Of a stretch of DNA of 64,000 nucleotides, positions 17,885 through 26,681 are shown one piece after another. The position numbers and the translations under genes are program-made. The DNA is taken from assembly GCA_937959115.1 (NCBI GenBank), contig CALGAW010000033.1:47294-111293 (forward strand). The letters run 5' to 3'. This stretch comes from an uncultured Saprospiraceae bacterium (GTDB taxonomy: Bacteria; Bacteroidota; Bacteroidia; Chitinophagales; Saprospiraceae). Below the pieces are notes generated by a model. It had not been told where the DNA came from. It saw only the letters and a program-made list of their open reading frames with translations, and did no database searches. Each line of letters opens with the position of its first letter. Position 1 is the stretch's first letter.

Positions 17885-19330
17885 CTAGTTCCCACAAGCA
17901 CATTGCGTATTGTTCGTTGGACCAGTGGAGACATTTATCTTATCAAAAAACACATCATGTGTAGTACCAGTATTGTCTGGAGAACCACCGTGATATACCT
18001 GCAGCCAAAAGGAAATATTATGGTAAGCAGGTTCATTGGTAAAATGCAAATTGTTTTCTGAAATTACTTTAACACCATCTAGATAATACTCTACAACACC
18101 ATCCCTGTAAGCCGCATTCGGGTCATTCGGATTCGCTGTATTGATGGTATTTAGTTTTATGTGTTGGGTGACACAATGCCAGTCATTATCTGTAATGGAA
18201 GCTGCAGATATTGGACTACCATTAATTGTTTCACCATACTGTTTGATTTGAACTGGATCGTTCCCGGCATTTACACAAGGATGATTTGACATTGCGCCTC
18301 CAGCATCTAGATGATAAATGTATTGAGATAATTTACCCCCACTCGCATGACTAGGTCTTACAATTCCGGAGCGAGCAGACCAGGATCTACACAAGCCTCC
18401 CCAGCCACCACCATTGCCACCTGGGGCACTAACTCCACCATTAAATTTACTGGAAAATCCAGGCATTTTCACATTGTCTGAAGGAGTCCAGTTTGTTCCC
18501 AGCTGCACACAGTAGGACACCCATGCTTCTTTTACGGTGGGATCAAATAAATACTTACGACTTGAACCATGGGTAGAATTGGGTTGGATCACAGAGCGAA
18601 TCCAGCTGTTGCTTGTATTGTCGATTGGAGTGGAACCATTTACTCCTGTCCAATTACCCGTAGACGATTCATCCTTATTAGAAATATTATAATTGAAGTC
18701 AGGAAGTGTTAACCACAAGTTGCCTGAATTGTCTAGCGTGGTTACAGTAAACGGACATGAGATGTCTTCCCAGTTCATATTCGGGCAGTCAGCTATGCTT
18801 GTGCCAACATCTTGGGATGTTTGAATAGTAATTGTGTATTCTGTTAATGCACTTAATCCAGTAATGTCTTGAAGATGCTTACTATTACTGTCTCCATAGT
18901 TTGCAGACCACTCACAGGCTCGATATTGAATTTGTGCAGGATTGGCGGTTGGATAATAGACTAGCCGCATTGGTAGTTTTTGAGCCATTTCAACTTCTAT
19001 CTCTAAAGAATTGGTCGTCACATTAAGAATGGAATGTGCAACATATCTATTATCAGGACAAGAATTAGCAGCATACAAACATTTCCAAACACCTAGAATA
19101 TGAATTTTAAGGCAATGGTTATCCGTGTCATACACCATTAATCCTTCAGCAGGACTAGGGATAGAATTAATTTCACTCGCAGCCATTCTAGGGACAAGAA
19201 AGCCTTGGTTTTGGCTTTGAACCTCAAGTGCAGCGCTTGGGTCAGGTGAGTTTGTTCCGACTCCAACGTTTTGTGTGTAGGAGATTTGGCATAAACATAG
19301 GGATAGCGCAATCAAGATGAACTTAGGCAT
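17885..19330 (-). CDS. secreted polysaccharide lyase family 14-like protein with a tail-fibre-like N-terminus
   Basis: 481 aa. Signal peptide (ISYTQ at about 20) followed by the NVGVGTNSPDPSAALEVQSQ segment, a repeat-type stretch common at the N-termini of Bacteroidota surface proteins that also resembles phage tail-fibre headers. A fibronectin-III-like region spans about 95-205. The C-terminal half (about 225-475) has the features of a PL14/alginate-lyase-like jelly roll: VKMPGFSSKFNGG, GWGGLCRSWSAR, SQYIYHLDAGG, NDWHCVTQHIKLNT, DGVVEYYLDGVKV and HNISFWLQVYHGG. It probably cleaves a uronic-acid polysaccharide by beta-elimination; the family call rests on motif memory only. No PUL genes (SusC/SusD) are adjacent. 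Confidence 0.6.
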   Translation of the reverse strand: MPKFILIALSLCLCQISYTQNVGVGTNSPDPSAALEVQSQNQGFLVPRMAASEINSIPSPAEGLMVYDTDNHCLKIHILGVWKCLYAANSCPDNRYVAHSILNVTTNSLEIEVEMAQKLPMRLVYYPTANPAQIQYRACEWSANYGDSNSKHLQDITGLSALTEYTITIQTSQDVGTSIADCPNMNWEDISCPFTVTTLDNSGNLWLTLPDFNYNISNKDESSTGNWTGVNGSTPIDNTSNSWIRSVIQPNSTHGSSRKYLFDPTVKEAWVSYCVQLGTNWTPSDNVKMPGFSSKFNGGVSAPGGNGGGWGGLCRSWSARSGIVRPSHASGGKLSQYIYHLDAGGAMSNHPCVNAGNDPVQIKQYGETINGSPISAASITDNDWHCVTQHIKLNTINTANPNDPNAAYRDGVVEYYLDGVKVISENNLHFTNEPAYHNISFWLQVYHGGSPDNTGTTHDVFFDKINVSTGPTNNTQCACGN

Positions 19331-19691
19331 AATGACTAAATGTTAGTTAGTAATGAAAACAAAAAACGTTGTCGAATGTGATTAACTGATTTTAAAATCA
19401 GTGTTATTGGTTAAGACAATATAGTAAAAAAAAAACAAAAATTTATCTATTTCAACTTTCAAAAGCAAGGATTTTTTCTTCGAACATTTTGGTTTTCAAT
19501 ACGAACTAATGCTAAGGATAATTATTCTCATTCAACAACGAAAAGGTAATTAGATAACCTATCCAAGGTTATGTATTGTCTTTTCTCCGAATATTGAGCG
19601 TATTGACTTGATACTACTATAGGCATTCTTCATTTTTTTCTTCTCCTCCAATCAACATAGAACCAAAAAGTAGTACATTTGTCTCAAGATT
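19331..19691. other. divergent intergenic region with an 18-bp palindrome
   Basis: 361 bp between the lyase gene and pssA. It contains a perfect 18-bp palindrome (ACTGATTTTAAAATCAGT, 19385-19402) about 55 bp upstream of the lyase start, where an operator would sit, and a TACATTTG box (19674-19681) just ahead of pssA. No gene seen. Confidence 0.55.
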
Positions 19692-20423
19692 ATGAAATCA
19701 CAGATTCCAAATTTTTTAACATTGACAAACCTGATGTCTGGGTGCATGGGGATTGTATCTATGTTTGTTGACCGTTGGGACTTGGTGCCAATGTTTTGGG
19801 GAATCAGTATCATAGCTGATGGGATGGACGGTATGATGGCAAGGGCGCTCAAAGTAAGCAACCCCCTTGGTAAAGAACTAGATTCTCTAGCAGATATGGT
19901 GACATTTGGTGTACTTCCAGGCGTCATTCTCTATCACTTAATGGCAAAAATGACTGGTGGTGGAGTGATGCCTGAAAAAGACTTTGTACTCTTAGCATTG
20001 CCTGGCTTTCTGATTACCTTGTTTTCAGCCATTCGACTTGCAAAATTCAATATTGATGAACGGCAGACTGAAGGCTTTATTGGCTTGGCTACGCCTGCTT
20101 GTACTGGTTATGTTGTTGGGCTTTTGGCCTTGCATACTAGTAACTCTTATGGCTTAGGAGAGGTTGTGCTCAATCCTTATTTACTGTATGGTTCAGCTGT
20201 GCTGTTTGCTTACTTACTGATTTCTGAGATCCCAATGTTTAGTTTCAAGTTTAAAGCATTGAAATGGAAGGGGAATGAGTATCAGATAATCTACTTGGCA
20301 TTGGCTGTAGTCCTTATTGCTCTGCTTGGGACTTCTTCCTTTTCACTTGGCGTTTTGATTTATCTGGTGATGGTGGTTGTTCATAATTTAACGGTTAGAA
20401 AAAGTTTATTTTATAAATCATAA
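19692..20423 (+). CDS. pssA: CDP-diacylglycerol--serine O-phosphatidyltransferase
   Basis: 243 aa, multi-pass membrane enzyme making phosphatidylserine from CDP-diacylglycerol and serine, the precursor of phosphatidylethanolamine. The CDP-alcohol phosphatidyltransferase signature DG-x2-AR-x8-G-x3-D-x3-D is exact (DGMMARALKVSNPLGKELDSLAD, residues about 41-63). Conserved VTFGVLPG follows. It leads a very tight operon with purS (4-bp gap) and rsmI. The -7-like box TACATTTG ends only 10 bp before the ATG, so the leader may be almost absent. Confidence 0.92.
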   Translation: MKSQIPNFLTLTNLMSGCMGIVSMFVDRWDLVPMFWGISIIADGMDGMMARALKVSNPLGKELDSLADMVTFGVLPGVILYHLMAKMTGGGVMPEKDFVLLALPGFLITLFSAIRLAKFNIDERQTEGFIGLATPACTGYVVGLLALHTSNSYGLGEVVLNPYLLYGSAVLFAYLLISEIPMFSFKFKALKWKGNEYQIIYLALAVVLIALLGTSSFSLGVLIYLVMVVVHNLTVRKSLFYKS

Positions 20424-20427
20424 TTTC

Positions 20428-20679
20428 ATGAAATTTGTTGCTGAAATAAATGTTATGCCTCTAAAGGAATTGCTTGACCCACAAGGGAAAACAGTTTCAA
20501 ACAACCTTAAAAATTTAGGGATTGAAGGCATTAATGATGTCAGGATTGGCAAACGCATCACAATGAACCTCGAGGCAAATAGTGAAGAAGATGCTAGGGA
20601 AAAAGTAGAGCAAACCTGCAAACGGTTGTTGGCCAATATGGTGATGGAAAGCTACGCGTACACTGTTCAACAGGCTTAG
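20428..20679 (+). CDS. purS: phosphoribosylformylglycinamidine synthase subunit PurS
   Basis: 83 aa, the usual PurS length. Conserved features: FVAEINVMPLKELLDPQGKTV at the N-terminus (the family's V-x-P-K-x3-LDPQG), the central LGIEGINDVRIGKRI, and EDAREKVEQTCKRLLANMVMESY. PurS joins small PurL and PurQ to form FGAM synthase in purine synthesis; its presence means this organism uses the three-subunit form rather than a single large PurL. Placed between pssA and rsmI with gaps of 4 and 3 bp. Confidence 0.93.
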   Translation: MKFVAEINVMPLKELLDPQGKTVSNNLKNLGIEGINDVRIGKRITMNLEANSEEDAREKVEQTCKRLLANMVMESYAYTVQQA

Positions 20680-20682
20680 AGT

Positions 20683-21390
20683 ATGCTGTATCTTGTTCCC
20701 ACTCCAATCGGCAATCTGGAAGACATTACGCTTCGGGCCATTCGTATCCTACGTGAAGTGGATATTATACTTGCAGAAGATACCAGAACGTCAAAAAAAC
20801 TATTGCTGCACCATGATATTCAGACGCCTCTGCGCGCACATCATGCCCACAACGAACACGGCACAACACCAAATCTCCTAGAAGAATTGAAGGCTGGTAC
20901 CACAATGGCGTTGATCACAGATGCTGGAACTCCTGCGATTTCTGATCCTGGATTCTACTTGACGCGTGCTTGCGTGGCCGAAGATATAGATGTGATGTGC
21001 TTGCCTGGTGCAACTGCGGTGATTCCTGCATTAGTCAATAGTGGTTTGCCTGCAGACAAGTTTCACTTTGAGGGATTTCTCCCGCATAAAAAAGGGAGAC
21101 AAACGCGCTTGAAGTATCTTGCTGACTTGGAGGTTACATTTATTTTGTACGAATCCCCTTTCCGCCTAGTGAAATGCTTGGAACAGTTAGTAGAACATTG
21201 CGGCACAGAGCGTCAGGCATGTGTGTGCCGTGAATTGACCAAACTGCATGAAGAGACGAGTAGAAATACGCTGCATGAATTAATTATTCATTACAAGGCA
21301 AAGACTAAAGTCAAAGGAGAAATCGTTATAGTTGTAGCAGGAAAAGAAAGTTCGAAAGCAAATAAAAAGAAATACAGCGAACTGGGTTGA
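20683..21390 (+). CDS. rsmI: 16S rRNA (cytidine1402-2'-O)-methyltransferase
   Basis: 235 aa. The tetrapyrrole-methylase fold is marked by LYLVPTPIGNLEDITLRAI at the start, the ILAEDTRTSKKLL motif, LITDAGTPAISDPGF and CLPGATAVIPALVNSGLP (the SAM-binding loops), and FEGFLPHKKGRQ. RsmI 2'-O-methylates C1402 in the decoding centre. The C-terminal helical domain is shorter than in E. coli RsmI (about 286 aa), common in Bacteroidota. Last gene of pssA-purS-rsmI; a T-rich tract follows the stop. Confidence 0.92.
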   Translation: MLYLVPTPIGNLEDITLRAIRILREVDIILAEDTRTSKKLLLHHDIQTPLRAHHAHNEHGTTPNLLEELKAGTTMALITDAGTPAISDPGFYLTRACVAEDIDVMCLPGATAVIPALVNSGLPADKFHFEGFLPHKKGRQTRLKYLADLEVTFILYESPFRLVKCLEQLVEHCGTERQACVCRELTKLHEETSRNTLHELIIHYKAKTKVKGEIVIVVAGKESSKANKKKYSELG

Positions 21391-21473
21391 TTTTTTTTCG
21401 TATAAATGAACTGCTAAATCTATGAAGATCTAGTTAACTCCTAAATCCTACTATTTTTAATTTTCCGTAGGGG

Positions 21474-21502
21474 TTTGAAGCTATAAATGTTCCTTATTTT
21501 TG
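21474..21502 (+). promoter_or_regulatory. Bacteroidota sigma-A promoter
   Basis: TTTG (21474-21477), a 17-nt spacer and TATTTTTG (21495-21502) fit the TTG-N17-23-TAnnTTTG consensus, with a predicted start near 21508, about 80 bp upstream of the coiled-coil gene. Confidence 0.6.
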
Positions 21503-21590
21503 TCGTTCATACTCAAATGGTTAGGAAGAAGAAAAAGGATAAACAAACGAATCTACTGTATTATTTGAATTAAATAGATAAAATTTCATT

Positions 21591-22592
21591 ATGAAAAATA
21601 ATTCTCTTCCAGTTATTGTTGCTGGTGTTTTGTTACTTGGATCGCTCATTTTTAGCTTTCGCCAATGTGGCACAATTACTAGCCTTGAACAAACAATTGC
21701 CGAACAAACAGAACAAATTACAGGCTTACAAAGCAATCTGCAAGAAGAAACTGCTTCTAAAAATGTCGCTATTGAGCAAACAGCAGAGCTTCAAGAAGCT
21801 AATTCACAACTCGAGGAAGAAAAAGTGGGATTGAATAAGCAGCTTTTTCGACTTAAAAAGGAGATTAAGAATTTAAAACTCCGAATAAAGGCGCAAACAG
21901 AATCTTTAGTTGATGTGCGAACTCGATTGAAAGAAAAAGAAAATAAAGTTCTGCAGCTTGAATCTGACATGGTTGGACTAAATCGAAAAAAACGTGCCGA
22001 TCGGAAAAAGATTGAAGAACTAGAAGCTCAACAGAAAGCATTATCAAACGACATTGTTCAGATAAACAGTGAAAAGCTCTCCATCTTGTCTGACAAGGAC
22101 AGCTTGGTAAATCAGATGATGGATAAACAGGAGGCGGAAGACATATACAAAGAGAAAATGGAGATCATTGAAAACACTTCCGTGACCTTTCAGACGCTCG
22201 TTCCAAAAGAAAATGAAAATGGGAAGGCCATCAAACGCATCAGGAAGGGAAACTGGAACTATACAGAGATCGAAATCAGCATGAACCATGAATTCATGTC
22301 ATTAATCGAAGAGGAGAACTTTGTACTTAAAATCTTGGATGCTCAAACTAGAGAGCCATTGGCAATACGCCAATCAAATCCTAAGTATCCAGATTCTGAG
22401 ACCAATGCTAAAGCGGTGCCGTTTACCTTTACTGAAAACCCGATTTCGCTGAAACATTACAACAATGAAAACAAGAAAGGGAACAGCTATGAGGTTGGTA
22501 TTTTCTATGTATCGGATGGCAAGGAGTTTTTATTGAGGCATGGAGTGGTTAGCTTTGTTCAAGATGGTCGCTTTACTGCGATTGGGCTGTAA
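21591..22592 (+). CDS. membrane-anchored coiled-coil protein of unknown function
   Basis: 333 aa. One N-terminal transmembrane helix (about residues 6-24, VIVAGVLLLGSLIFSF) followed by a long Glu/Gln/Lys-rich coiled coil to about residue 195 with regular leucine spacing (for example LEQTIAEQTEQITGLQSNLQ). A C-terminal globular domain (about 205-333) appears beta-rich (NYTEIEISMNHEF; YEVGIFYVSDGKEFLLRHG). Topology suggests an envelope-spanning or scaffold protein; I do not recognise the C-terminal domain. It is monocistronic, with its own promoter and a strong terminator. Confidence 0.75.
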   Translation: MKNNSLPVIVAGVLLLGSLIFSFRQCGTITSLEQTIAEQTEQITGLQSNLQEETASKNVAIEQTAELQEANSQLEEEKVGLNKQLFRLKKEIKNLKLRIKAQTESLVDVRTRLKEKENKVLQLESDMVGLNRKKRADRKKIEELEAQQKALSNDIVQINSEKLSILSDKDSLVNQMMDKQEAEDIYKEKMEIIENTSVTFQTLVPKENENGKAIKRIRKGNWNYTEIEISMNHEFMSLIEEENFVLKILDAQTREPLAIRQSNPKYPDSETNAKAVPFTFTENPISLKHYNNENKKGNSYEVGIFYVSDGKEFLLRHGVVSFVQDGRFTAIGL

Positions 22593-22664
22593 TTAATCAG
22601 GAATTCATTCCGTTAAGGATTAATTGAAGGAGCAACAACTTCCTAGGATAAAATGAATGATAAT

Positions 22665-22706
22665 AAAAAACCGGATTTCAGCTATTGCTGAAATCCGGTT
22701 TTTTTA
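22665..22706. terminator. strong bidirectional intrinsic terminator
   Basis: A 12-bp perfect stem (CCGGATTTCAGC, loop TATT, GCTGAAATCCGG) is flanked by A6 and T7-8 tracts, so it works on both strands. It separates the coiled-coil gene (plus) from the large surface-protein gene (minus). Confidence 0.92.
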
Positions 22707-22722
22707 TCATTAAGAAAGACCG

Positions 22723-25700
22723 CTATTCAAAATAAACGAGTCGTTCAGAATCTGCGTTGTTTGTTAAATTGCATTCACCACCACTAAAAGGAATGATCGT
22801 AGCCGTAAGCGTTGTCTGACCATCTGTGGATTGTGGATCGTACGTTCCCTCAAAACCGAATGGAGAAGATCCGTTTCCAGCAATCAGCACACCAGGACCG
22901 ATAAAGCGCCAAGTATGCACAATTCCGTTATCTCCTAGATAATTCCAATTCATATTGTCAAGTGTTGTCCCAGCAGCTGTGGGAAGTGCTGGATTCCAAG
23001 CAAACACCAATCGTGGATCAGATGGCACTCTTACAATAATAGCGGAGCCATCTGTGTCATTTCCATTGACTTCGTTGACATTGACGGAGACCTCAATGGA
23101 TGAAGACCCTTGAATATTTCCAGGAACAAGTGTCGTCACTGGAGTAAGATCAGGACAATCTTTTGGATCTGGTTCACCGATAAACACTGAACAGGTATTG
23201 GTACAGTTGTTTTTATCTGTTACAGTAATCAGGTAGTAGCCCGTTGACAATCCTACAGCTGTTGCAGTTGTTTGGCTTCCAGCTGCCATATCCCATTGGT
23301 ATGTGAATGGGGAACTTCCTCCTTGTGGCGTAGAAGTCGCCTCTCCATCACTTCCACCGATCATTGTTACATCTTTGTCTACTCGTACGAAGCAAGTAAG
23401 TGGGTCAGGTTCTGTCACTGCTGCTGAAGCGACTTGTTCACATCCATCACTGTCTGTTATAGTAACGGAATAAACTCCAGGCTGAAGGCCTACGAGATCT
23501 TCTGTCACAGCACCATTGCTCCATAAGAACGTGTAGGGAGACTGTCCGCCTGAAACCGAAAGGTCTAATGTACCGTTGCTGTCTTTCCAGCAACGAATAC
23601 CTGGGGAGACGATCGTAGCTGAAACGGGACATGGGCAATTGAAAAAATCAACAGTTACTACAGACCCAACAATTACTTGAACCACTTGACTACCTCCTAC
23701 AGGGCTCAATGGATAATAGCCAGATTGTATAACTTCTTCTACGGTATAATCTCCCGCTTCTACATCATTGAAGAAGAAATCGCCTGCAGCATCAGTCGTT
23801 GTAGTGGCTACGATACTACTTGTTGAATTGTCAATTAAGTTGAATTCCCATCCAACACCAACCTGATCACCAGTACTAAAGATGCCATTGCAGTCATTAT
23901 CAATGATTTTCTTACCAGAAATATAACCACTACCGCAACAATCACTGCCACCATTGGCAAGTAGGGGAGTTCCATCAAGCGTTTTGATTCTTCCGCCAAG
24001 GGCGTAACCCATAGCAACACCGCTTCTATTGATTAACTCCATTTCAAAATAATAACTTCCAGCACTCAAATAAAGCGTATCAGCAAACGGTGTATCTCTA
24101 TTGAAATTGTTGGTATTCGGTGCATTGGGTTGCCCCTGCGTAAACAAAGGCGTAGCATTATTCACCCTGTAAAGGTTTAAAGTTCCTTGGTCGTCTGCTC
24201 TGAAGACTCCTCCTAAGATCACGTCTTTCCCCTCTTCTAGACAGAATGATCTTCTAAACCGCCAAGGCTGGGATAGGTTGACATTATTAATTCCAAAGTT
24301 TGGAATATTCCTAGGTGAAAGGGCTCTTGTATTCGGAATGGTATTCCAATTCGTTTGAAAATAATTAATAATAAAGGCATTTGGTACGCTAATAATTGGG
24401 GGAGGAGGGGAAGGCAATACAGGAATATTCACGAGCTTCCATAGTGGATCAATTGTACCAATTGGAAGAAGTGCTCCTGTGATAGAATCAATACCTGTGC
24501 TGATGTTTAATGAATCATTTTCACATAGTGCACAAGGAGGAATTCCATCTAAAATGGTAACATTGCAAACAGCAGGACAACCATTTGAATCCGTTACTGT
24601 AACCACGAAAGTTCCTGAGTACAAGCCTGTTGCAGTTACTGTTGTTTGACTACCCGCATTACTGTCCCAGAGATAAGTGTAACCACCGCTTCCTCCACCT
24701 ACAAGAACAGAAGCGCTTCCGTCATTTCCTCCATAAACAGTAACGTGGGAATTGACTGATACATTGCAGATGATTGGGTTGGGTTCTTGTAGCAATACTG
24801 ATCTAACAGCTCTACAGTTATTCGTGTCAGTGACGGTAACGGTGTAGGCGCCACCACTTAATCCTGTAATCAGTTTTGTAGAACCGCCATTACTCCAAAC
24901 ATACTTGTAGGGAGCGTCACCGTTGGTTGGCTGCGCGTCAGCACGTCCAGAATTATCACCGAAACAGGCTAAGTTAGTGCCAATAACACCTGTGCTCATA
25001 GAACAAACGCAATTAAAAAACTCGACGGTGCTAATACTATCTACTGTAACACTCACGACTGTAGAACCACCGGTTGGACTGATACAATATGTATTAGGTT
25101 GCTGAACTTCTTCAACCGTATAACTACCAGATTGAACACCATTAAAGAAAAAGTCGCCGAATAAATCAGAAAAGGCAGTTGCTACTACCGTGCTGGTGGA
25201 GTTGTCAATTAAATTAAATTGCCAGCCCGAACCAACTTGATCTCCTTGGTTGTATATTCCATTACAGTCATTGTCAATGACTTTTTTTCCAGAAATGAAC
25301 CCGATATTACAACAGTTTGCTCCTTCTATATTATTGTTTGAAAGACCCCTTATTCCACTATCAATTTTGACGGAGCCTCTAAAAGCAAACCCCATGGCTA
25401 CAGAACTTACATTGAGGAGTTCCATTTCCAGATAGTAGGTACCGGGCTGTAAATACAAGGAAGCATTGACGGGTGTATCAGAAAAGAAATTGGACGAATT
25501 TGGAGCATTGGGTTGCCCCTGACTATACAGCATTGTTCCGTTAATTGCGTTGTAAAGTTTTAAGGTACCTTGGTCATCTGCTCTGAAGACACCTTCTATT
25601 GTAATGTTTTCTGCTTTGTTCAAACAAAAAGACCTCCTTATTCTCCAAGGCTGTGAGGCATTTACATTGTTAATCCCAAAGTTCGGAACATTATTCGGCG

Positions 25701-25974
25701 AAAGCGCCCTTGAATTCGGAATGGTGTTCCAGCTTGTTTGGTAGTAATTGATTGCGTAGACATCAGGTACTGAAATGATAGGTGGAGGAGCTGAAGGCAA
25801 TACTGGGATATTGACTAATTTCCATAACGGGTCAACTGTTCCAGTGGATATTAGCCCACCACCAGCAGGATTGACACCTGTAGTAAGATTTAAAGAATCA
25901 GTGAATTGGCAAAGTTGCGCTTTCGAACTGAGACTTATGCTTGATAAGAATAAAATAAAAATTAACGTTCTCAT
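22723..25974 (-). CDS. large secreted surface protein with duplicated SdrD-B and SprB-type repeats
   Basis: 1083 aa, signal peptide 1-19 (ISLSSKAQ). The body is two copies of a roughly 463-residue unit (about 22-484 and 485-950): a beta-sandwich beginning DSLN, then DPLWKLVNIPVLPS and FGINNVN, SQPWR, RRSFCL and VFRADDQGTL; an SdrD-B/Cna-B-like domain (SGKKVIDNDCNGI; DNSTSTVVAT; YTVEEV); then two SprB-like repeats (YKYVWSNGGSTKLITGLSGG, YTVTVTDTNNC). A unique 130-residue tail ends in LTNNADSERLVYFE and lacks a recognisable type IX sorting domain. SprB-type repeats occur in gliding adhesins; an adhesin role is inference. It is monocistronic. Confidence 0.8.
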   Translation of the reverse strand: MRTLIFILFLSSISLSSKAQLCQFTDSLNLTTGVNPAGGGLISTGTVDPLWKLVNIPVLPSAPPPIISVPDVYAINYYQTSWNTIPNSRALSPNNVPNFGINNVNASQPWRIRRSFCLNKAENITIEGVFRADDQGTLKLYNAINGTMLYSQGQPNAPNSSNFFSDTPVNASLYLQPGTYYLEMELLNVSSVAMGFAFRGSVKIDSGIRGLSNNNIEGANCCNIGFISGKKVIDNDCNGIYNQGDQVGSGWQFNLIDNSTSTVVATAFSDLFGDFFFNGVQSGSYTVEEVQQPNTYCISPTGGSTVVSVTVDSISTVEFFNCVCSMSTGVIGTNLACFGDNSGRADAQPTNGDAPYKYVWSNGGSTKLITGLSGGAYTVTVTDTNNCRAVRSVLLQEPNPIICNVSVNSHVTVYGGNDGSASVLVGGGSGGYTYLWDSNAGSQTTVTATGLYSGTFVVTVTDSNGCPAVCNVTILDGIPPCALCENDSLNISTGIDSITGALLPIGTIDPLWKLVNIPVLPSPPPPIISVPNAFIINYFQTNWNTIPNTRALSPRNIPNFGINNVNLSQPWRFRRSFCLEEGKDVILGGVFRADDQGTLNLYRVNNATPLFTQGQPNAPNTNNFNRDTPFADTLYLSAGSYYFEMELINRSGVAMGYALGGRIKTLDGTPLLANGGSDCCGSGYISGKKIIDNDCNGIFSTGDQVGVGWEFNLIDNSTSSIVATTTTDAAGDFFFNDVEAGDYTVEEVIQSGYYPLSPVGGSQVVQVIVGSVVTVDFFNCPCPVSATIVSPGIRCWKDSNGTLDLSVSGGQSPYTFLWSNGAVTEDLVGLQPGVYSVTITDSDGCEQVASAAVTEPDPLTCFVRVDKDVTMIGGSDGEATSTPQGGSSPFTYQWDMAAGSQTTATAVGLSTGYYLITVTDKNNCTNTCSVFIGEPDPKDCPDLTPVTTLVPGNIQGSSSIEVSVNVNEVNGNDTDGSAIIVRVPSDPRLVFAWNPALPTAAGTTLDNMNWNYLGDNGIVHTWRFIGPGVLIAGNGSSPFGFEGTYDPQSTDGQTTLTATIIPFSGGECNLTNNADSERLVYFE
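22920..25925 (-). repeat. in-gene tandem duplication of a ~1.39-kb unit
   Basis: The DNA encoding residues about 22-484 recurs as residues about 485-950 with high similarity, easily seen at 24300-24440 versus 25680-25820 (shared short tracts such as CTTGTATTCGGAATGG / CTTGAATTCGGAATGG). The copies have diverged at the codon level, so the duplication is not very recent. Confidence 0.8.
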
Positions 25975-26127
25975 TGTGATTGGTTTTTTGTTAAATAGAA
26001 TTGCAAGTTTATCAATCCCGAAGTATGCATTAAGAATTAACGTTTGTGCTCAAAGAAGACCGATGTTACCCGAACTGCAAACTCAAGGATTCGTGTATTT
26101 TCGCCTTTTCAAGTCTAGTGCTCGGAC

Positions 26128-26157
26128 GTCCGAATATATTTAGGAAGATATTCGGAC
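26128..26157. repeat. 10-bp perfect inverted repeat
   Basis: GTCCGAATAT and ATATTCGGAC flank a 10-nt spacer; the left arm is preceded by a further CTCGGAC, so CGGAC/GTCCG occurs three times in 35 bp. Could be a hairpin or an operator for the downstream surface-protein gene, about 150 bp from its start. Confidence 0.6.
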
Positions 26158-26438
26158 TCGAACACCATGGGGCACTCGGAACTAACCTTTCTCAATAATT
26201 ACCGCACTTACTCAAATGATTGCAGTTAAAAATATCTGTAAAGCACTTCTTAATAAAGAATTGACTCGAATATCGCATTTGAATTCAAAAGTTGATTTAC
26301 AATGCATTATCCAGGATTAATGAATATGTATTAAAATGGTAGGATGATTGTTGTAATATTAATAAAACCAATCGAATTATAAAAAAAAAGGATGCATCAG
26401 TGCAAATAAAAAAAGGTTAACATCAAGGGCAATTGAGT

Positions 26439-26478
26439 GAAGAATATCGAACATTGAATTTCGATTCGAAGTTAAAGG
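26439..26478 (+). repeat. dispersed TTTCGAA-type intergenic repeat, copy 1
   Basis: GAAGAATATCGAACATTGAA then TTTCGATTCGAAGTTAAAGG. It shares the ATATCGAA/TTTCGAA words with the copies at 26682-26723 and 33762-33805. Confidence 0.5.
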
Positions 26479-26573
26479 TTTTGAAGGTAAATTGAAGGCA
26501 GTAAGAAGTTTTGTATTTGCGCCTTGCTAGAATATAGGAGTTACCTACAATAGTGGATTTATCTTAAATAAAA

Positions 26574-26630
26574 TTAGGAAGTAAATATCGAAGTTTTATA
26601 ATCAATACAACTTCGATATTTACTTCCTAA
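26574..26630. repeat. 22-bp perfect inverted repeat (long stem-loop)
   Basis: Arms 26574-26595 and 26609-26630 are exact reverse complements over 22 bp with a 13-nt loop. On the minus strand the stem lies about 95 bp past the secA stop and is followed by TTTTATTT, so it may act as the secA terminator, but the arm length and AT content are unusual for one. Confidence 0.85.
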
Positions 26631-26681
26631 CACATCATAGTATACAGAAAATTAAACACCGTCAATCTAATGTACATGTAA

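Noticed and set aside
17813..18061. 82-aa plus-strand frame over the lyase 3' end
   Set aside because: Antisense to the lyase C-terminal domain with no independent support.
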